A stretch of 32,312 nucleotides of DNA from H111-94 sp034436045 (GCA_034436045.1 DAOTVZ010000014.1:1-32312); one strand, 5' to 3'; shown: positions 1 through 8,538, numbered from the stretch's first letter. Notes: generated from the sequence alone by a model not told the origin. Translations and numbers: made by a program.

Positions 1-2
1 GT

Positions 3-635
3 CCGGGCGCAGGAGTCGGCACACCAGAATACATGTCGCCGGAGCAGTGTCGTGGTGGCCCGGTAGATCATCGTGCCGATATCTATGCTTTAGGCGTCCT
101 GCTCTTTGAGGCCATGACCGGGCGTCCGCCCTTTCAAGGCGATACCTATCCCGCCCTGGCCCACAGCCATATCTATGAGCCACCGCCGCGCCCCAGCGTG
201 CTTAATTCCGCGGTCAACCCCTATTTCGAACAGGTGATTTTGAAAGCGCTGATGAAAGAGCCGCAGCATCGTTATCAATCAACCCGTGAAATGGCGCTGG
301 CGTTGGAGGCGGCATACCAGCAGACGCTGCAAGGGCGTGTCAGCGGGCCATCACCAGCAACAGGCAGATCAGTGCTACGTGAATCAGCACTCCCTCTCTC
401 GCGTCTACCGGCCAGAGAGGATGCCGGACTGAACGCGCAAAGTAGCCTGTTATCGCCCGCAGAGGCGATGCATCTCTGCCCGAATTGCCATGCTTATAAC
501 CGCGCGCAGACGCGCTTCTGCACCCGCTGCGGTCACGTCCTGAATCCGTGCCCTGCCTGCGGCAAGCAGAACATGGCTCGTGACCGCTTCTGTACCCGCT
601 GCGGTCAAACACTCATGAATGGCTATATCGGTTGA
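3..635 (+). CDS. Ser/Thr protein kinase, C-terminal part, with two zinc ribbons (5' end outside window)
   Basis: The reading frame is open from the window edge, so only the C-terminal ~210 residues are present. It begins in kinase subdomain VIII (GTPEYMSPEQ), followed by subdomain IX (ADIYALGVLLFEAMTGRPPF) and the subdomain XI arginine (KEPQHRYQS). This is the usual bacterial PknB-like (Hanks-type) pattern. After a ~50-residue linker come two CxxC...CxxCG zinc ribbons (CPNCHAY..FCTRCG and CPACGKQ..FCTRCG), which end the protein. There is no transmembrane segment in the visible part, so unlike PknB with PASTA domains it would be cytoplasmic unless the missing part differs. The ribbons probably bind zinc and serve protein contacts (inference). 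It converges with the response regulator gene, with only two bases between the stop codons. Family assignment is firm; substrate unknown. Confidence 0.93.
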   Translation, partial: PGAGVGTPEYMSPEQCRGGPVDHRADIYALGVLLFEAMTGRPPFQGDTYPALAHSHIYEPPPRPSVLNSAVNPYFEQVILKALMKEPQHRYQSTREMALALEAAYQQTLQGRVSGPSPATGRSVLRESALPLSRLPAREDAGLNAQSSLLSPAEAMHLCPNCHAYNRAQTRFCTRCGHVLNPCPACGKQNMARDRFCTRCGQTLMNGYIG

Positions 636-637
636 GA

Positions 638-1120
638 CTACCATACAAATTCTTCTGGCTGAGCCGCGTTGAGGCGTCGTAATGTGTTGCGCTGCTCTTC
701 CATACGTTTGCGTTGCAGGAGCAGGCGCTGTTCCTGACTCAGCGAGAGCAGGGTTCGCACCCGCTCCACGATCACGCTCGGTTGACTCGGCTTGGTTAAG
801 TATTCGACAGCCCCCTCTTCAAAGCCCTGAATCTGCTCCGTGAGATGCACCAGCGCGGTCATCACAATAATGGGCAAGGCGGGAATAAAATGATTGTCAC
901 GCAACCAGTGCAGTACATCCCAGCCAGAAACCGGGTACATCATAAGGTCTAGAATCACCAGATCGGGCTGATAGCATGGGATGTGATCGATGGCCTCCTG
1001 CCCATTGCAGACGCCCAGCGTATCAAAGCCCGCCTGTTGGAGGAAAAAGCAGAGAACATGGCGAATGTCTACCTCGTCTTCCACCACCATTATCTTTTGT
1101 TTCTTTGTTTTCTCTTGCAT
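638..1120 (-). CDS. Stand-alone response regulator (receiver domain)
   Basis: A 160-residue CheY-like receiver with a ~40-residue charged, probably helical tail and no DNA-binding domain. Visible signature residues are the acidic pair E14/D15 (VVEDE), phospho-acceptor D58 (VILDLMM), T88 (VMTAL) and K110 (LTKP). I chose the ATG at 1120, not the longer frame start at 1168, because AGGAGAGGTG stands just upstream of 1120 and the family motif starts at residue 10. The upstream histidine kinase gene ends at 1170, 49 bases before this start, so the two are almost surely cotranscribed and form a kinase/receiver pair. Output must pass through protein contacts or a further phosphorelay step, since no effector domain is present. 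Confidence 0.93.
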   Translation of the reverse strand: MQEKTKKQKIMVVEDEVDIRHVLCFFLQQAGFDTLGVCNGQEAIDHIPCYQPDLVILDLMMYPVSGWDVLHWLRDNHFIPALPIIVMTALVHLTEQIQGFEEGAVEYLTKPSQPSVIVERVRTLLSLSQEQRLLLQRKRMEEQRNTLRRLNAAQPEEFVW

Positions 1121-1169
1121 AAGCTTCACCTCTCCTAAAACCACCAACGGCGTTCGGCCAGGTACCATA

Positions 1170-3362
1170 TTACGCCCGCCGGTTGCGCGCCAGGGGGAAG
1201 CGAATCTCCGCTATTGTGTACTGAACAGCCGGGGCCATAACAGCCGGTAACGCTATTTCTTGCTCTTGTTGCTCTTGCCCTTCTTCATTCCTATTGACCG
1301 CTACTGCTAGCGGCTCAACAATCTCACGACGCAGCGAGAAATGGCCCCCCAGATCGATAGCCAGGTTTTTGATCAGCGATAGCCCCAGACCCTCGCTGCC
1401 CTCGCCCCCGCCTTCCGCCGAAACGGTAAAGGGAGGGCCGCTCCCATTGTCAACGACCTGGACAACCACCTGACCATCATCTTCCCAGCCGCGAATGATT
1501 ATCTCGCCTTCAGATTGGTGCGCCATGCCGTGCTTGATGGCGTTGGAAACCATCTCGTTCAGGATAAGCGCTAGAATGGAGACAGCACGGGACGGGATGA
1601 CGATAGGACAGGGCTTCACATCGAAAACAATGTGCTTATCGGGCGGCTTGAGGTTGGCATTAGCTACGCCAACGATCTTGCGCGCAATATCATCGACGCG
1701 AGCCTCGCTGACATCCTCGTGAGCCAGCAGGTCATGAGTTGCCGCCAGGCCCTGCACGCGGTTCACGCTTTCGGCCAACGTGCGCCGCACCTCCGGCGAT
1801 TTCGTGCGCCGCATCTGTAGCGAGAGAATCCCGGCCACCGTCGCCAGATTATTTTTGACCCGATGGTGCAGTTCACGCAACAGCACGGATTTCAGTTCCA
1901 GGCCGCGCCGCGTCTCTTCGTAGAGGCGCGCATTATCAATGGCAATAGCCGCCTCATTGGCAAACGTGATGACCAGTTGCATCTGCTCCTGGCTGATCGG
2001 GTGACGGTGACTGCTGTAAATGCAGATGCAGCCCAGAATCTTCTTTTTGACTTCCAATGGCACACACAGTACCGAGTGAATTTCCGACGAGATAAAGGGA
2101 TCGCTGTGAATGATGCAATGTTTGTCGGCGTGGAAACAATCGAAGCCGACTTTAGGGCGTCCCGTCTGTACGGCGCGTCCGGCGCAACACTGGCCCAGGC
2201 TCAACTGGACACGATTGGCTACCACGCTATCCAGGCCATAATGAGCGATGACGTGCAGGCGCTGCGTTTCCGGATCCAGTTCAAAGATGCACGAGCGCTC
2301 GGCCCCGGAGAGATGCACGGCCTGCGTGGTGATGATTTGCAGCACTTCGTCCAGGTTGAGCGTTGAAGCGATGATTGACGAGACGCGATGCATGGTGCCT
2401 AACTCATACACCTTGCGTCGCAACTGTTCGTCCGTCTGCTCATACAGGCGCGCATTTTCCACGTTGATCGCAATAATGCCCGCGACCACCTCGACAAAAC
2501 TCATTTCCTCGCGCGTAAAGTCGCGCGGTTCCACCGACTGCACGCTAATCACGCCGATCAGGCGCTCCGTATTGCCGAAGAAGATGATAGGGATCGCCAT
2601 CAAGCCATGATAATCGGTAACATAGGCATGTACCTCAGTAGCGAAGTTGCTATCATTCAGGGCATTGTGAACCAGCAGAGGACGCCCCTTATCGGCGACC
2701 CAGCCGCTATAGCCCTCGCCCATGCGCAGAGTGAAGTGCATGCCGCCGAGTGGGCGCGGGCCATTGGTGGCACGCAGAGTCAAAACGCGCTGTAATTCGT
2801 CATAGAAGAAGATGGAGCAGAGTTCGACATCCAGTTCTTCGGCAATGATCTGGGCGGTGGCTTCCAACGTCTGATCCAGATCCATTGAAGAGTTGTTCAA
2901 GCCGTTGATCTGCTGCAAACTCAGTAAGCGCCGCTCCACCTGCTGCGAAAAGTGAGCGCGTTGCGATAATACCTGGTCGCTGATAGCCTGATAGCCGCGC
3001 GTGAGCGCCAGCACACATTCGGTATGCACGCTATAGACGTATTGCAGTACCTCAGTGAGCATGGAAGTTTGATAGCGAAAAATGCTTTTGCACTCAGCAA
3101 CCAGGGCATCGGTATAGCGTTGCAACCCTTGCAAGCGGGCATCAAGCTTGCCACCCTGTTCGGCCAACCAGCGACCGGATTGCTCAAACCGCGTCAGAAA
3201 CTCATCATGCTGGTCGCGTTTATTGATCAGCATGTCGAGAAGCAAGGATGCATCGCTTCCCTCTTCTGGCCCGTAGCCATCTTCTGACACGTGTTGCAGG
3301 CTTATTTTTAACCGTGGCAGGTGCTGTATCAGTATAGAGTCAATGCCACTGCTTTGTGTCAC
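1170..3362 (-). CDS. Soluble sensor histidine kinase, GAF-GAF-HisKA_2-HATPase
   Basis: A 730-residue kinase. The N-terminal ~150 residues are helical and without recognised domain. Two GAF domains follow (about 160-310 and 335-482), both starting with the usual LDxxL helix. The dimerisation/phosphorylation segment is of the HisKA_2 type (ELHHRVKNN, His499/500). The ATPase has an N box (NEMVSNAIKHG, 602-612), G1 (DNGSG, 638-642) and G2 (GLGLSLI, 658-664). No transmembrane segment is seen, so the signal is probably cytoplasmic, read by the GAF domains as a small ligand, redox or light cue. A Gln/Glu-rich insert (about 692-702) interrupts the end of the ATPase domain. The start is a GTG at 3362 with AAGGGA upstream. 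It lies directly before the receiver gene, its likely partner. Confidence 0.93.
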   Translation of the reverse strand: MTQSSGIDSILIQHLPRLKISLQHVSEDGYGPEEGSDASLLLDMLINKRDQHDEFLTRFEQSGRWLAEQGGKLDARLQGLQRYTDALVAECKSIFRYQTSMLTEVLQYVYSVHTECVLALTRGYQAISDQVLSQRAHFSQQVERRLLSLQQINGLNNSSMDLDQTLEATAQIIAEELDVELCSIFFYDELQRVLTLRATNGPRPLGGMHFTLRMGEGYSGWVADKGRPLLVHNALNDSNFATEVHAYVTDYHGLMAIPIIFFGNTERLIGVISVQSVEPRDFTREEMSFVEVVAGIIAINVENARLYEQTDEQLRRKVYELGTMHRVSSIIASTLNLDEVLQIITTQAVHLSGAERSCIFELDPETQRLHVIAHYGLDSVVANRVQLSLGQCCAGRAVQTGRPKVGFDCFHADKHCIIHSDPFISSEIHSVLCVPLEVKKKILGCICIYSSHRHPISQEQMQLVITFANEAAIAIDNARLYEETRRGLELKSVLLRELHHRVKNNLATVAGILSLQMRRTKSPEVRRTLAESVNRVQGLAATHDLLAHEDVSEARVDDIARKIVGVANANLKPPDKHIVFDVKPCPIVIPSRAVSILALILNEMVSNAIKHGMAHQSEGEIIIRGWEDDGQVVVQVVDNGSGPPFTVSAEGGGEGSEGLGLSLIKNLAIDLGGHFSLRREIVEPLAVAVNRNEEGQEQQEQEIALPAVMAPAVQYTIAEIRFPLARNRRA

Positions 3363-3448
3363 GTTGTTCCCTTGCTTCTATCCACCAACCATCATCCAAA
3401 AACAGAGATGATGGCCTAATCGATGATAGTACATAAAAAAAGATGTTT

Positions 3449-3468
3449 ATTGATATGCATATATCAAT
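3449..3468. promoter_or_regulatory. Palindrome, possible operator
   Basis: ATTGATAT and ATATCAAT flank the centre GCAT, giving a perfect 8-bp inverted repeat. It lies about 87 bases upstream of the histidine kinase GTG and 30 bases upstream of the -35 of the opposite promoter, a suitable place for a regulator acting on either gene. No regulator of it is identified; AT-rich palindromes of this size also arise by chance. Confidence 0.3.
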
Positions 3469-3497
3469 GACAGTATCATCCTTTGCGTGTATTGTAG

Positions 3498-3526
3498 TTG
3501 TACCAGAGATTGCTGTCAAGTATAAT
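3498..3526 (+). promoter_or_regulatory. Putative sigma-70-type promoter for the zinc-ribbon gene
   Basis: TTGTAC (3498-3503), a 17-base spacer and a perfect TATAAT (3521-3526). The -35 matches the consensus only in its first three bases. The start codon is at 3690, implying a leader of roughly 155 bases. Confidence 0.4.
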
Positions 3527-3689
3527 CAGGCAGGCGGCCCACCTTGCTCGCAGGCGACCCGATGCTGTATGCCAAATGTCCTAGTGAGCGGTTTTGTCTT
3601 TACGTCATTCCGTGATCAGTCGTTATAAAAAGTGGTGTTGCGACAGCATCATTCAGTTAAAGGTTGATATTACGGAGTATTCCTGGCTT

Positions 3690-4709
3690 ATGAATTGTGC
3701 AATATGCGGGTTTCCGCTCACATCATCGCATACTGTTTGCCCGCGCTGTGGGGCAAGGGCAGTTCCGGCGGGGGGCTATGCTATCCCTGATACTTCACCA
3801 CCGCAGGCTTTTACCCCGTTCCAGTCATCATTCGCCAATCCAGGGCAAGACGCTCGCGCGGGTGGCTCCTACGTAGACAGCGCGATGTCACAGGCCAACT
3901 GGAATACGCCATCCCCTTCCTGGCAGGCAGCCATGACCCCTATGCCCCCTCAGGAAGCCCCTACAGGCGCTGGCATGGGCAATAGTACTCCTCAGCACAA
4001 CCACTATGGCCCGACCGGAGCCTATGGACAAGGCGGAGAGCAGGGGCAACACCCGCTCTATCTCACCCCATCCGGTCCGGTGGAACCGTCACTTGGAACC
4101 TATAACGCCTTGCCACAGACACCACCTGTCACTACCTCTGGCATGCGCCGACCGCGTTCATCGCGTTTCGGCTTCACTATCGCTGGCCTCTGCCTTATCT
4201 GCGGTGCGCTCATTCTGGTCTTCGTGTATTTTCTGGCCCCTGGCCTGGACACCGCCAACAACCAATCGTCTACCACGAATAACCCGATCAGCGTTCCTAC
4301 CGTGTCCCCTTCACCAACAGTCGCAGCTTCACCCACCCCTACCTTTCCGGGCCAGCAATATATCAGTAACGCGCAAATGGCCAGCCAGGTGAATACCACA
4401 ACGGCCCAGCCCATCATGCTGGCAACAACCTTTAAGGCGGGGCAACGTATCTATGTCACCTTCAACGTGCATACGCCCAATGATGGCCCCGGCGGCGTTT
4501 GCCTGCTCTGGTATCTCAATGACAAACTGATCCCGACTTCCGCGTACAACTTTTCGGTCAACAGCAGCACCTCTGCCTATTCTTATTTCACAATAGACAG
4601 CGCGGGCGATGGCTCAGTAGAGATTTACTGGCTCGCCTCTCCGCAATCAACCTGCGCCGACCCCACCAAACTGCTCGGTACACGCCTGCAATTCACTATC
4701 ACGTCTTAA
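3690..4709 (+). CDS. Zinc-ribbon, single-TM protein with extracytoplasmic beta-rich domain
   Basis: 339 residues from the ATG at 3690 (GGAG about 12 bases upstream). I prefer this to the upstream ATG at 3594 because the Cys motif starts right at this Met. Order: an N-terminal zinc ribbon (CAICG..CPRCG, residues 3-21); a long Pro/Gly/Gln-rich disordered stretch (about 25-155); positive residues RRPRSSR; a transmembrane helix (about 161-184); a Thr/Ser/Pro stretch (185-222); and a C-terminal ~115-residue domain of alternating hydrophobic residues with two cysteines (C271, C322), likely a beta sandwich outside the membrane. The zinc ribbon would face the cytoplasm. No enzyme motif is seen and function is unknown. 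Proteins of this architecture are familiar from Ktedonobacteria and related Chloroflexota (from memory, not checked). Confidence 0.85.
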   Translation: MNCAICGFPLTSSHTVCPRCGARAVPAGGYAIPDTSPPQAFTPFQSSFANPGQDARAGGSYVDSAMSQANWNTPSPSWQAAMTPMPPQEAPTGAGMGNSTPQHNHYGPTGAYGQGGEQGQHPLYLTPSGPVEPSLGTYNALPQTPPVTTSGMRRPRSSRFGFTIAGLCLICGALILVFVYFLAPGLDTANNQSSTTNNPISVPTVSPSPTVAASPTPTFPGQQYISNAQMASQVNTTTAQPIMLATTFKAGQRIYVTFNVHTPNDGPGGVCLLWYLNDKLIPTSAYNFSVNSSTSAYSYFTIDSAGDGSVEIYWLASPQSTCADPTKLLGTRLQFTITS

Positions 4710-4733
4710 CCGGCTATCATGCCTGCCACATGC

Positions 4734-4763
4734 TTGTCGGCTTCTGGCAAACTCAGATATAAT
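4734..4763 (+). promoter_or_regulatory. Putative promoter for the methyltransferase pair
   Basis: TTGTCG (4734-4739), 18-base spacer, TATAAT (4758-4763), about 53 bases before the ATG at 4816. The preceding gene ends at 4709, so this would give the two downstream genes their own transcript. Confidence 0.45.
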
Positions 4764-4815
4764 TACGACCAGGTGGATAAAACCGACAGTTGTTACGTAA
4801 AGGAGTGGTTGGCCG

Positions 4816-5688
4816 ATGGCAGCACAGATACCGGAGAACGAAGGTAGCTATTTTATCGATGCAGAGAGCCTTGCCGAGATGACGCGCCTGCTAGAACAGG
4901 ATCGCGTCCTGACCCGCAACCAGGGGGGGGTATTTCCTGACGATATTGACCTGAGCAATATACATGACGTACTGGACCTGGCGTGCGGCCCCGGTGGCTG
5001 GGCAATGGATGTGGCACGGGCACATCCAGTCATGCGCGTTACCGGTATCGACATCAGCAATCGCTCCATCAGTTACGCAGCCATGCTGGCTAAAACGGAA
5101 CATCTGGAAGGGGTAACATTCCGCTTGATGGATGTCTTCAAGCCGCTTGACTTCCCCGCGCACTCCTTCGATTTTATCAACGCGCGCCTGCTGGCCGGTT
5201 TTATGCCCACCACGCACTGGCCCGTTCTGCTGCAAGAATGTATGCGCATCCTGCGTCCCGGCGGCTACATCCGTTTAACGGAAAGCGAGTTTGGCTTGAG
5301 CGGCATCACCAACAGTCCCGCCACCGAGAAGATCAATCTGATCGGCACGCAGGCGCTCAAACGCGCCGGCTACAGCTTCTCGCCCGACGGCATGAATATG
5401 TGCATGACACCCATGCTGCACCGCCTGTTGCGCAACGCGGGCCTTCAGCATGTGCGCCACTTCGCCTTCGCCGTAGACTACTCGGTCGGTACCGAGTTTC
5501 ACGAAACCTTTCGCCAGCTCTGGGGTGTCTTCGTGCAACTGCTCAGCCCCTTCTTCTTCAAATTCGGCACCACAACAAAGGAAGAGTTCGATCAGCTCTA
5601 TCAACAGATGCAGGCTGAGTGGCTCGCCGATGATTTTGTCGCGCTCTGGTATCTGCTCTCCGCCTACGGCCAGAAGCCCGTGGAATAA
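4816..5688 (+). CDS. Class I SAM-dependent methyltransferase
   Basis: 290 residues; AAAGGAG lies 11 bases before the ATG. Motif I is DLACGPGG (about 54-61), followed by the acidic residue at the end of strand 2 (GID, about 79) that holds the SAM ribose. The post-I segment DVFKPLDFPAHSFDFINARL and the ILRPGG turn (about 145-150) are typical of Methyltransf_25/UbiE-like enzymes acting on small molecules. The C-terminal ~110 residues are mostly helical and probably form the substrate cap. The next gene starts 26 bases downstream, so both are likely in one transcript. The substrate cannot be told from sequence. Confidence 0.88.
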   Translation: MAAQIPENEGSYFIDAESLAEMTRLLEQDRVLTRNQGGVFPDDIDLSNIHDVLDLACGPGGWAMDVARAHPVMRVTGIDISNRSISYAAMLAKTEHLEGVTFRLMDVFKPLDFPAHSFDFINARLLAGFMPTTHWPVLLQECMRILRPGGYIRLTESEFGLSGITNSPATEKINLIGTQALKRAGYSFSPDGMNMCMTPMLHRLLRNAGLQHVRHFAFAVDYSVGTEFHETFRQLWGVFVQLLSPFFFKFGTTTKEEFDQLYQQMQAEWLADDFVALWYLLSAYGQKPVE

Positions 5689-5714
5689 GAAAGACCGTAG
5701 CAGGAGCCTGTTTC

Positions 5715-6563
5715 ATGCCATACCCTGTTGTTCTCTCTCACGTGCAAGCCAGACCACTCCTGGCGGCCCGCCAGGCGGGTCATACTCAATCTGAAGCCTC
5801 ACCCGATCTCGCCCTTTCCACCGTAACGGTGGTATTGAGCGAGGCCGGGGTAACATTCCCTTCCGGTGAGCTTGTCGGTTGGGCAGAGATTGAGCGTATC
5901 GCGCGCGACGAGATGCATTGCTTTGTAATACGCGATGGCGTGGCAGAACCGATCCAGGTCTTCTCAGAGGCCACCAATCGCATGTGTAGCCTGTACCCGA
6001 CACAGCGCGCACCAACCATGCTGATCGCCGGTTTCACCATGCACCGCATCGTCGCCATCGACCCGCTAGAGGACACACGCAGGAAAATTGCCACTATCAA
6101 GCCCGTCACGGGCCGCGTGCTGGATACCGCAACGGGCCTGGGCTATACCGCTATCGAGGCCGCGCAGAGCGCCGATGAGGTCATCACCATCGAGCTTGAC
6201 CCCGGCGCGCAGGAGATCGCGCGTCAGAACCCCTGGTCACGTGATCTCTTTAGCCATCCCCGCATCAAGCAGATCATGGGCGATGCCTTCGAGGTGGTGC
6301 CAACCTTTGCCAGCGATTCCTTCGCCCGCATCATCCATGATCCCCCCGTCTTCAGCCTGGCCGGTGAACTCTACTCCGGCCAGTTCTACCGCGAACTCTA
6401 TCGCGTGCTACAGCGCGGCGGTCGTCTCTTCCACTATATCGGCGATCTCAATAGCAAGTCTGGCAGCACCGTGACGCGCGGCGTCCTGCGTCGTCTACAG
6501 GAGGCCGGTTTTACCCGCATTACCAAACACCCGCAGGCTTTCGGCGTGGTGGCCTCTAAATGA
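5715..6563 (+). CDS. COG2521-like methyltransferase-fold protein
   Basis: 282 residues with AGGAG upstream. The N-terminal ~125 residues form a separate domain. The Rossmann part shows RVLDTATGLGYTAIEAA (motif I, 134-150), the acidic IELD after strand 2 (159-162), the characteristic NPWSRDLF (172-179), GDAFEVV, and IIHDPP followed by FSLAGELYS (206-221). These strings match what I recall of COG2521, described as a predicted archaeal methyltransferase; the HDPP motif recalls nucleic-acid amino-group methyltransferases (N/DPPY type), but no substrate is established here. Following an unrelated methyltransferase gene in one transcription unit suggests a shared modification step (inference). Confidence 0.8.
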   Translation: MPYPVVLSHVQARPLLAARQAGHTQSEASPDLALSTVTVVLSEAGVTFPSGELVGWAEIERIARDEMHCFVIRDGVAEPIQVFSEATNRMCSLYPTQRAPTMLIAGFTMHRIVAIDPLEDTRRKIATIKPVTGRVLDTATGLGYTAIEAAQSADEVITIELDPGAQEIARQNPWSRDLFSHPRIKQIMGDAFEVVPTFASDSFARIIHDPPVFSLAGELYSGQFYRELYRVLQRGGRLFHYIGDLNSKSGSTVTRGVLRRLQEAGFTRITKHPQAFGVVASK

Positions 6564-6575
6564 ACTTCCCTCAAT

Positions 6576-6603
6576 ATGACACCATCGTTATGACACCATC
6601 GTT
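6576..6603. repeat. Tandem 14-bp repeat, two copies
   Basis: ATGACACCATCGTT occurs twice in a row (6576-6589 and 6590-6603). The second copy is the left arm of the hairpin described next; the first copy could pair with the same right arm, so the stem can form in two registers. Confidence 0.85.
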
Positions 6604-6622
6604 CGACCCACAAACGATGGTG
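6594..6622. terminator. Hairpin between convergent genes
   Basis: CACCATCGTT and AACGATGGTG form a perfect 10-bp stem with a 9-base loop. It lies in the 89 bases between the stop of the COG2521-like gene (+, 6563) and the stop of the permease gene (-, 6653). On the + strand a T run (6636-6640) follows about 13 bases after the stem, further than in a classical intrinsic terminator. Probably a bidirectional transcript end. Confidence 0.55.
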
Positions 6623-6652
6623 AAGTGGCAGATAATTTTTAAACCACATCAG

Positions 6653-7567
6653 CTAGCCTTTGACAGAGCCGGCCAGGATGCCGCGTATGAAGTAGCGCTG
6701 CATGGAGAAGAATACAATCAGCGGCAGCACCATCGAGAGGAACGACGCGGCGGTGAGCAACTGCCAGTTTTCGCCATAGGAGCCAACCAGGTCGGCCACG
6801 ACCACGGTCATCGGCGCGACCGACTGGTTGCCACCCACAAAGATCAAGGCGATCAGCAGGTCGTTCCAGACCCACATGAACTGGAAAATTGCCAGCGAGG
6901 CCAGGGCAGGCACCGACAACGGAATAATGATTGTCCAGAAGGTGCGAAAGTTCGAGGCCCCATCGATATAGGCCGATTCGATCAGGTCTTTGGGCAGCGC
7001 GGCAAAAAAGTTGCGTAACAGAAAGACTGCGAACGGCAGACCGAAGGCGGTGTGCGCAATCCACAGCGAGGCATAGGTGCCGGTCAGGCCCAACTGGGTG
7101 AACCAGTAGAGAATCGGTGCCAGAGCAATCTGGTTGGGAATGACCAGCATGGCGACGATGCCAAAGAAGAGCGCATTGCGGAAAGGGAATTTCATCCAGG
7201 CGAAGGCGAAGGCCGCGAACGCGCCGAACAACATCGGTAAAATCGTTGCCGGAATAGAGATGATCAGACTATTGATGAAAGCCTGCCCCAGCCCATTGGC
7301 CTTGATGACATTCATATAGTTCTGAAGGGTAAACTGCCACGGTGGGAGCAATCCCTGCCACCAACCGGTGGTAGCGATTTCCTGGGGCGGGCGAAATGAA
7401 CTGATAAACAGGCCAAAGGTGGGGATCGACCAGAGGACGGCAATGGCCACAACGAGAACAGTGACCAGGCTATTGTTGAAGGAGCGCAGAAAATAGCCGC
7501 CCTCACGTGGCTGGGCCAGAACTTTCGCGCGCGCTGCTGAGACAGTGCGTTGCTCGGTAGTACTCAT
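6653..7567 (-). CDS. ABC sugar importer, inner-membrane permease (MalG/UgpE-type)
   Basis: 304 residues with about six transmembrane helices, starting after a ~30-residue cytoplasmic lead. The EAA loop that docks on the ATPase is visible as LIESAYIDGASNFRTFW in the last third, followed by IIIPLSVPALA. This is the carbohydrate uptake transporter-1 (COG0395) pattern. Its start overlaps the stop of the upstream permease gene by four bases (ATGA), so the pair is translationally coupled. Substrate specificity rests mainly with the binding protein and is not clear. Confidence 0.93.
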   Translation of the reverse strand: MSTTEQRTVSAARAKVLAQPREGGYFLRSFNNSLVTVLVVAIAVLWSIPTFGLFISSFRPPQEIATTGWWQGLLPPWQFTLQNYMNVIKANGLGQAFINSLIISIPATILPMLFGAFAAFAFAWMKFPFRNALFFGIVAMLVIPNQIALAPILYWFTQLGLTGTYASLWIAHTAFGLPFAVFLLRNFFAALPKDLIESAYIDGASNFRTFWTIIIPLSVPALASLAIFQFMWVWNDLLIALIFVGGNQSVAPMTVVVADLVGSYGENWQLLTAASFLSMVLPLIVFFSMQRYFIRGILAGSVKG

Positions 7568-8484
7568 CGTCCTTGTTCCTCTCTGCGCATTCTGCGCACA
7601 TTAATAATCATCACCGGCAGCACCACCACAGTCAGCAAGACGGCCAGCGCGCTCCCCGTGCCGTAGTTATTGAACTGGAACAGTTGGTTGTAAAACGCCA
7701 TTGCGATTACATTGGTGCCGTAGTTGCCGCCCGTCTCAACATAAATGACATCAAAGATTTTGAGGATATTGATGACCATCGTGGTTGTGACCACACCCAG
7801 CGTTGGGCTGATCATGGGCACCATGATGCGCCAGAACATGGTGAAGCGACCGGCCCCATCCATCTTCGCCGCCTCGATCACATCGTCGGGAATGCCTTTG
7901 AGGGCCGCAGAGATAATGACCATGCTAAAGCCGGTCCACATCCAGGTGTAGATCACAATCAAGGCAAAGTTATTGAAAGCAGGATTGGTGAGCCAGGCCT
8001 GGGGACGGATGCCGAATAGGCCGATAAAGGCATTGAGCAGACCAATCTGGGGTGAGCCGGGTGGCTCGTAGTCATAGACGAATTTCCAGATGACGCTGGC
8101 ACCCACAAACGAAATCGCCATCGGGATGAAGAGGGCGGATTTGATGATGGACTCAATCTTCACACGATCTACCAGCACCGCGACGATCAGGCCCAGCCCA
8201 ACTGTCAGCATCGTCCCCAGCACCAGCCAGAGCAAGTTATTCCTCAGCGCAACAAGCATCGATGGGTCGGTGAAGATAAACTTATAGTTCTTCAACCCGA
8301 CAAACGCTGTGGAATCAGCATTTTCAAAGCTGTAGATGATGGTTTGTATCAAAGGGTAGATGAAGAAAAGCAGAATGAGTATTACAGCGGGTGCAATCCA
8401 GAACAGGGCCAGCCAGGAAAAACCGCGCTCCTCTTTCACGGGAGGTGGTGTCGCCACAATATGTTCTCTAGCGACCTGCGCCAT
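7564..8484 (-). CDS. ABC sugar importer, inner-membrane permease (MalF/UgpA-type)
   Basis: 306 residues, about six transmembrane helices, with the EAA loop VIEAAKMDGAGRFTMFW near residue 210 (COG1175 pattern). The ATG at 8484 has a strong AAAGGAGG site. It lies 222 bases downstream of the binding-protein stop, a gap holding two large hairpins, and overlaps the next permease by four bases. No ATPase gene follows; importers of this family often share a MsmX/UgpC-type ATPase encoded elsewhere, which is probably the case here. Confidence 0.93.
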   Translation of the reverse strand: MAQVAREHIVATPPPVKEERGFSWLALFWIAPAVILILLFFIYPLIQTIIYSFENADSTAFVGLKNYKFIFTDPSMLVALRNNLLWLVLGTMLTVGLGLIVAVLVDRVKIESIIKSALFIPMAISFVGASVIWKFVYDYEPPGSPQIGLLNAFIGLFGIRPQAWLTNPAFNNFALIVIYTWMWTGFSMVIISAALKGIPDDVIEAAKMDGAGRFTMFWRIMVPMISPTLGVVTTTMVINILKIFDVIYVETGGNYGTNVIAMAFYNQLFQFNNYGTGSALAVLLTVVVLPVMIINVRRMRREEQGR

Positions 8485-8538
8485 ACTATGCCTCCTTTAT
8501 GCGTATCAGTGGTGTATGCGCACTCAGAATATCCCAAA

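Larger units (their letters stand above)
3363..3689. other. Divergent intergenic region with palindrome and promoter
   Basis: 327 bases between the histidine kinase start (-) and the zinc-ribbon gene start (+). It is AT-richer than the surrounding genes. It holds an 8-bp-arm palindrome at 3449-3468 and a good -10 at 3521-3526 (listed separately). Some short open frames run through it but none has both a ribosome site and recognisable content. Confidence 0.6.

Noticed and set aside
1863..2366. A 167-residue frame on + opposite the histidine kinase.
   Set aside because: Lies fully inside the GAF-domain coding region of the kinase and has no recognisable protein features.
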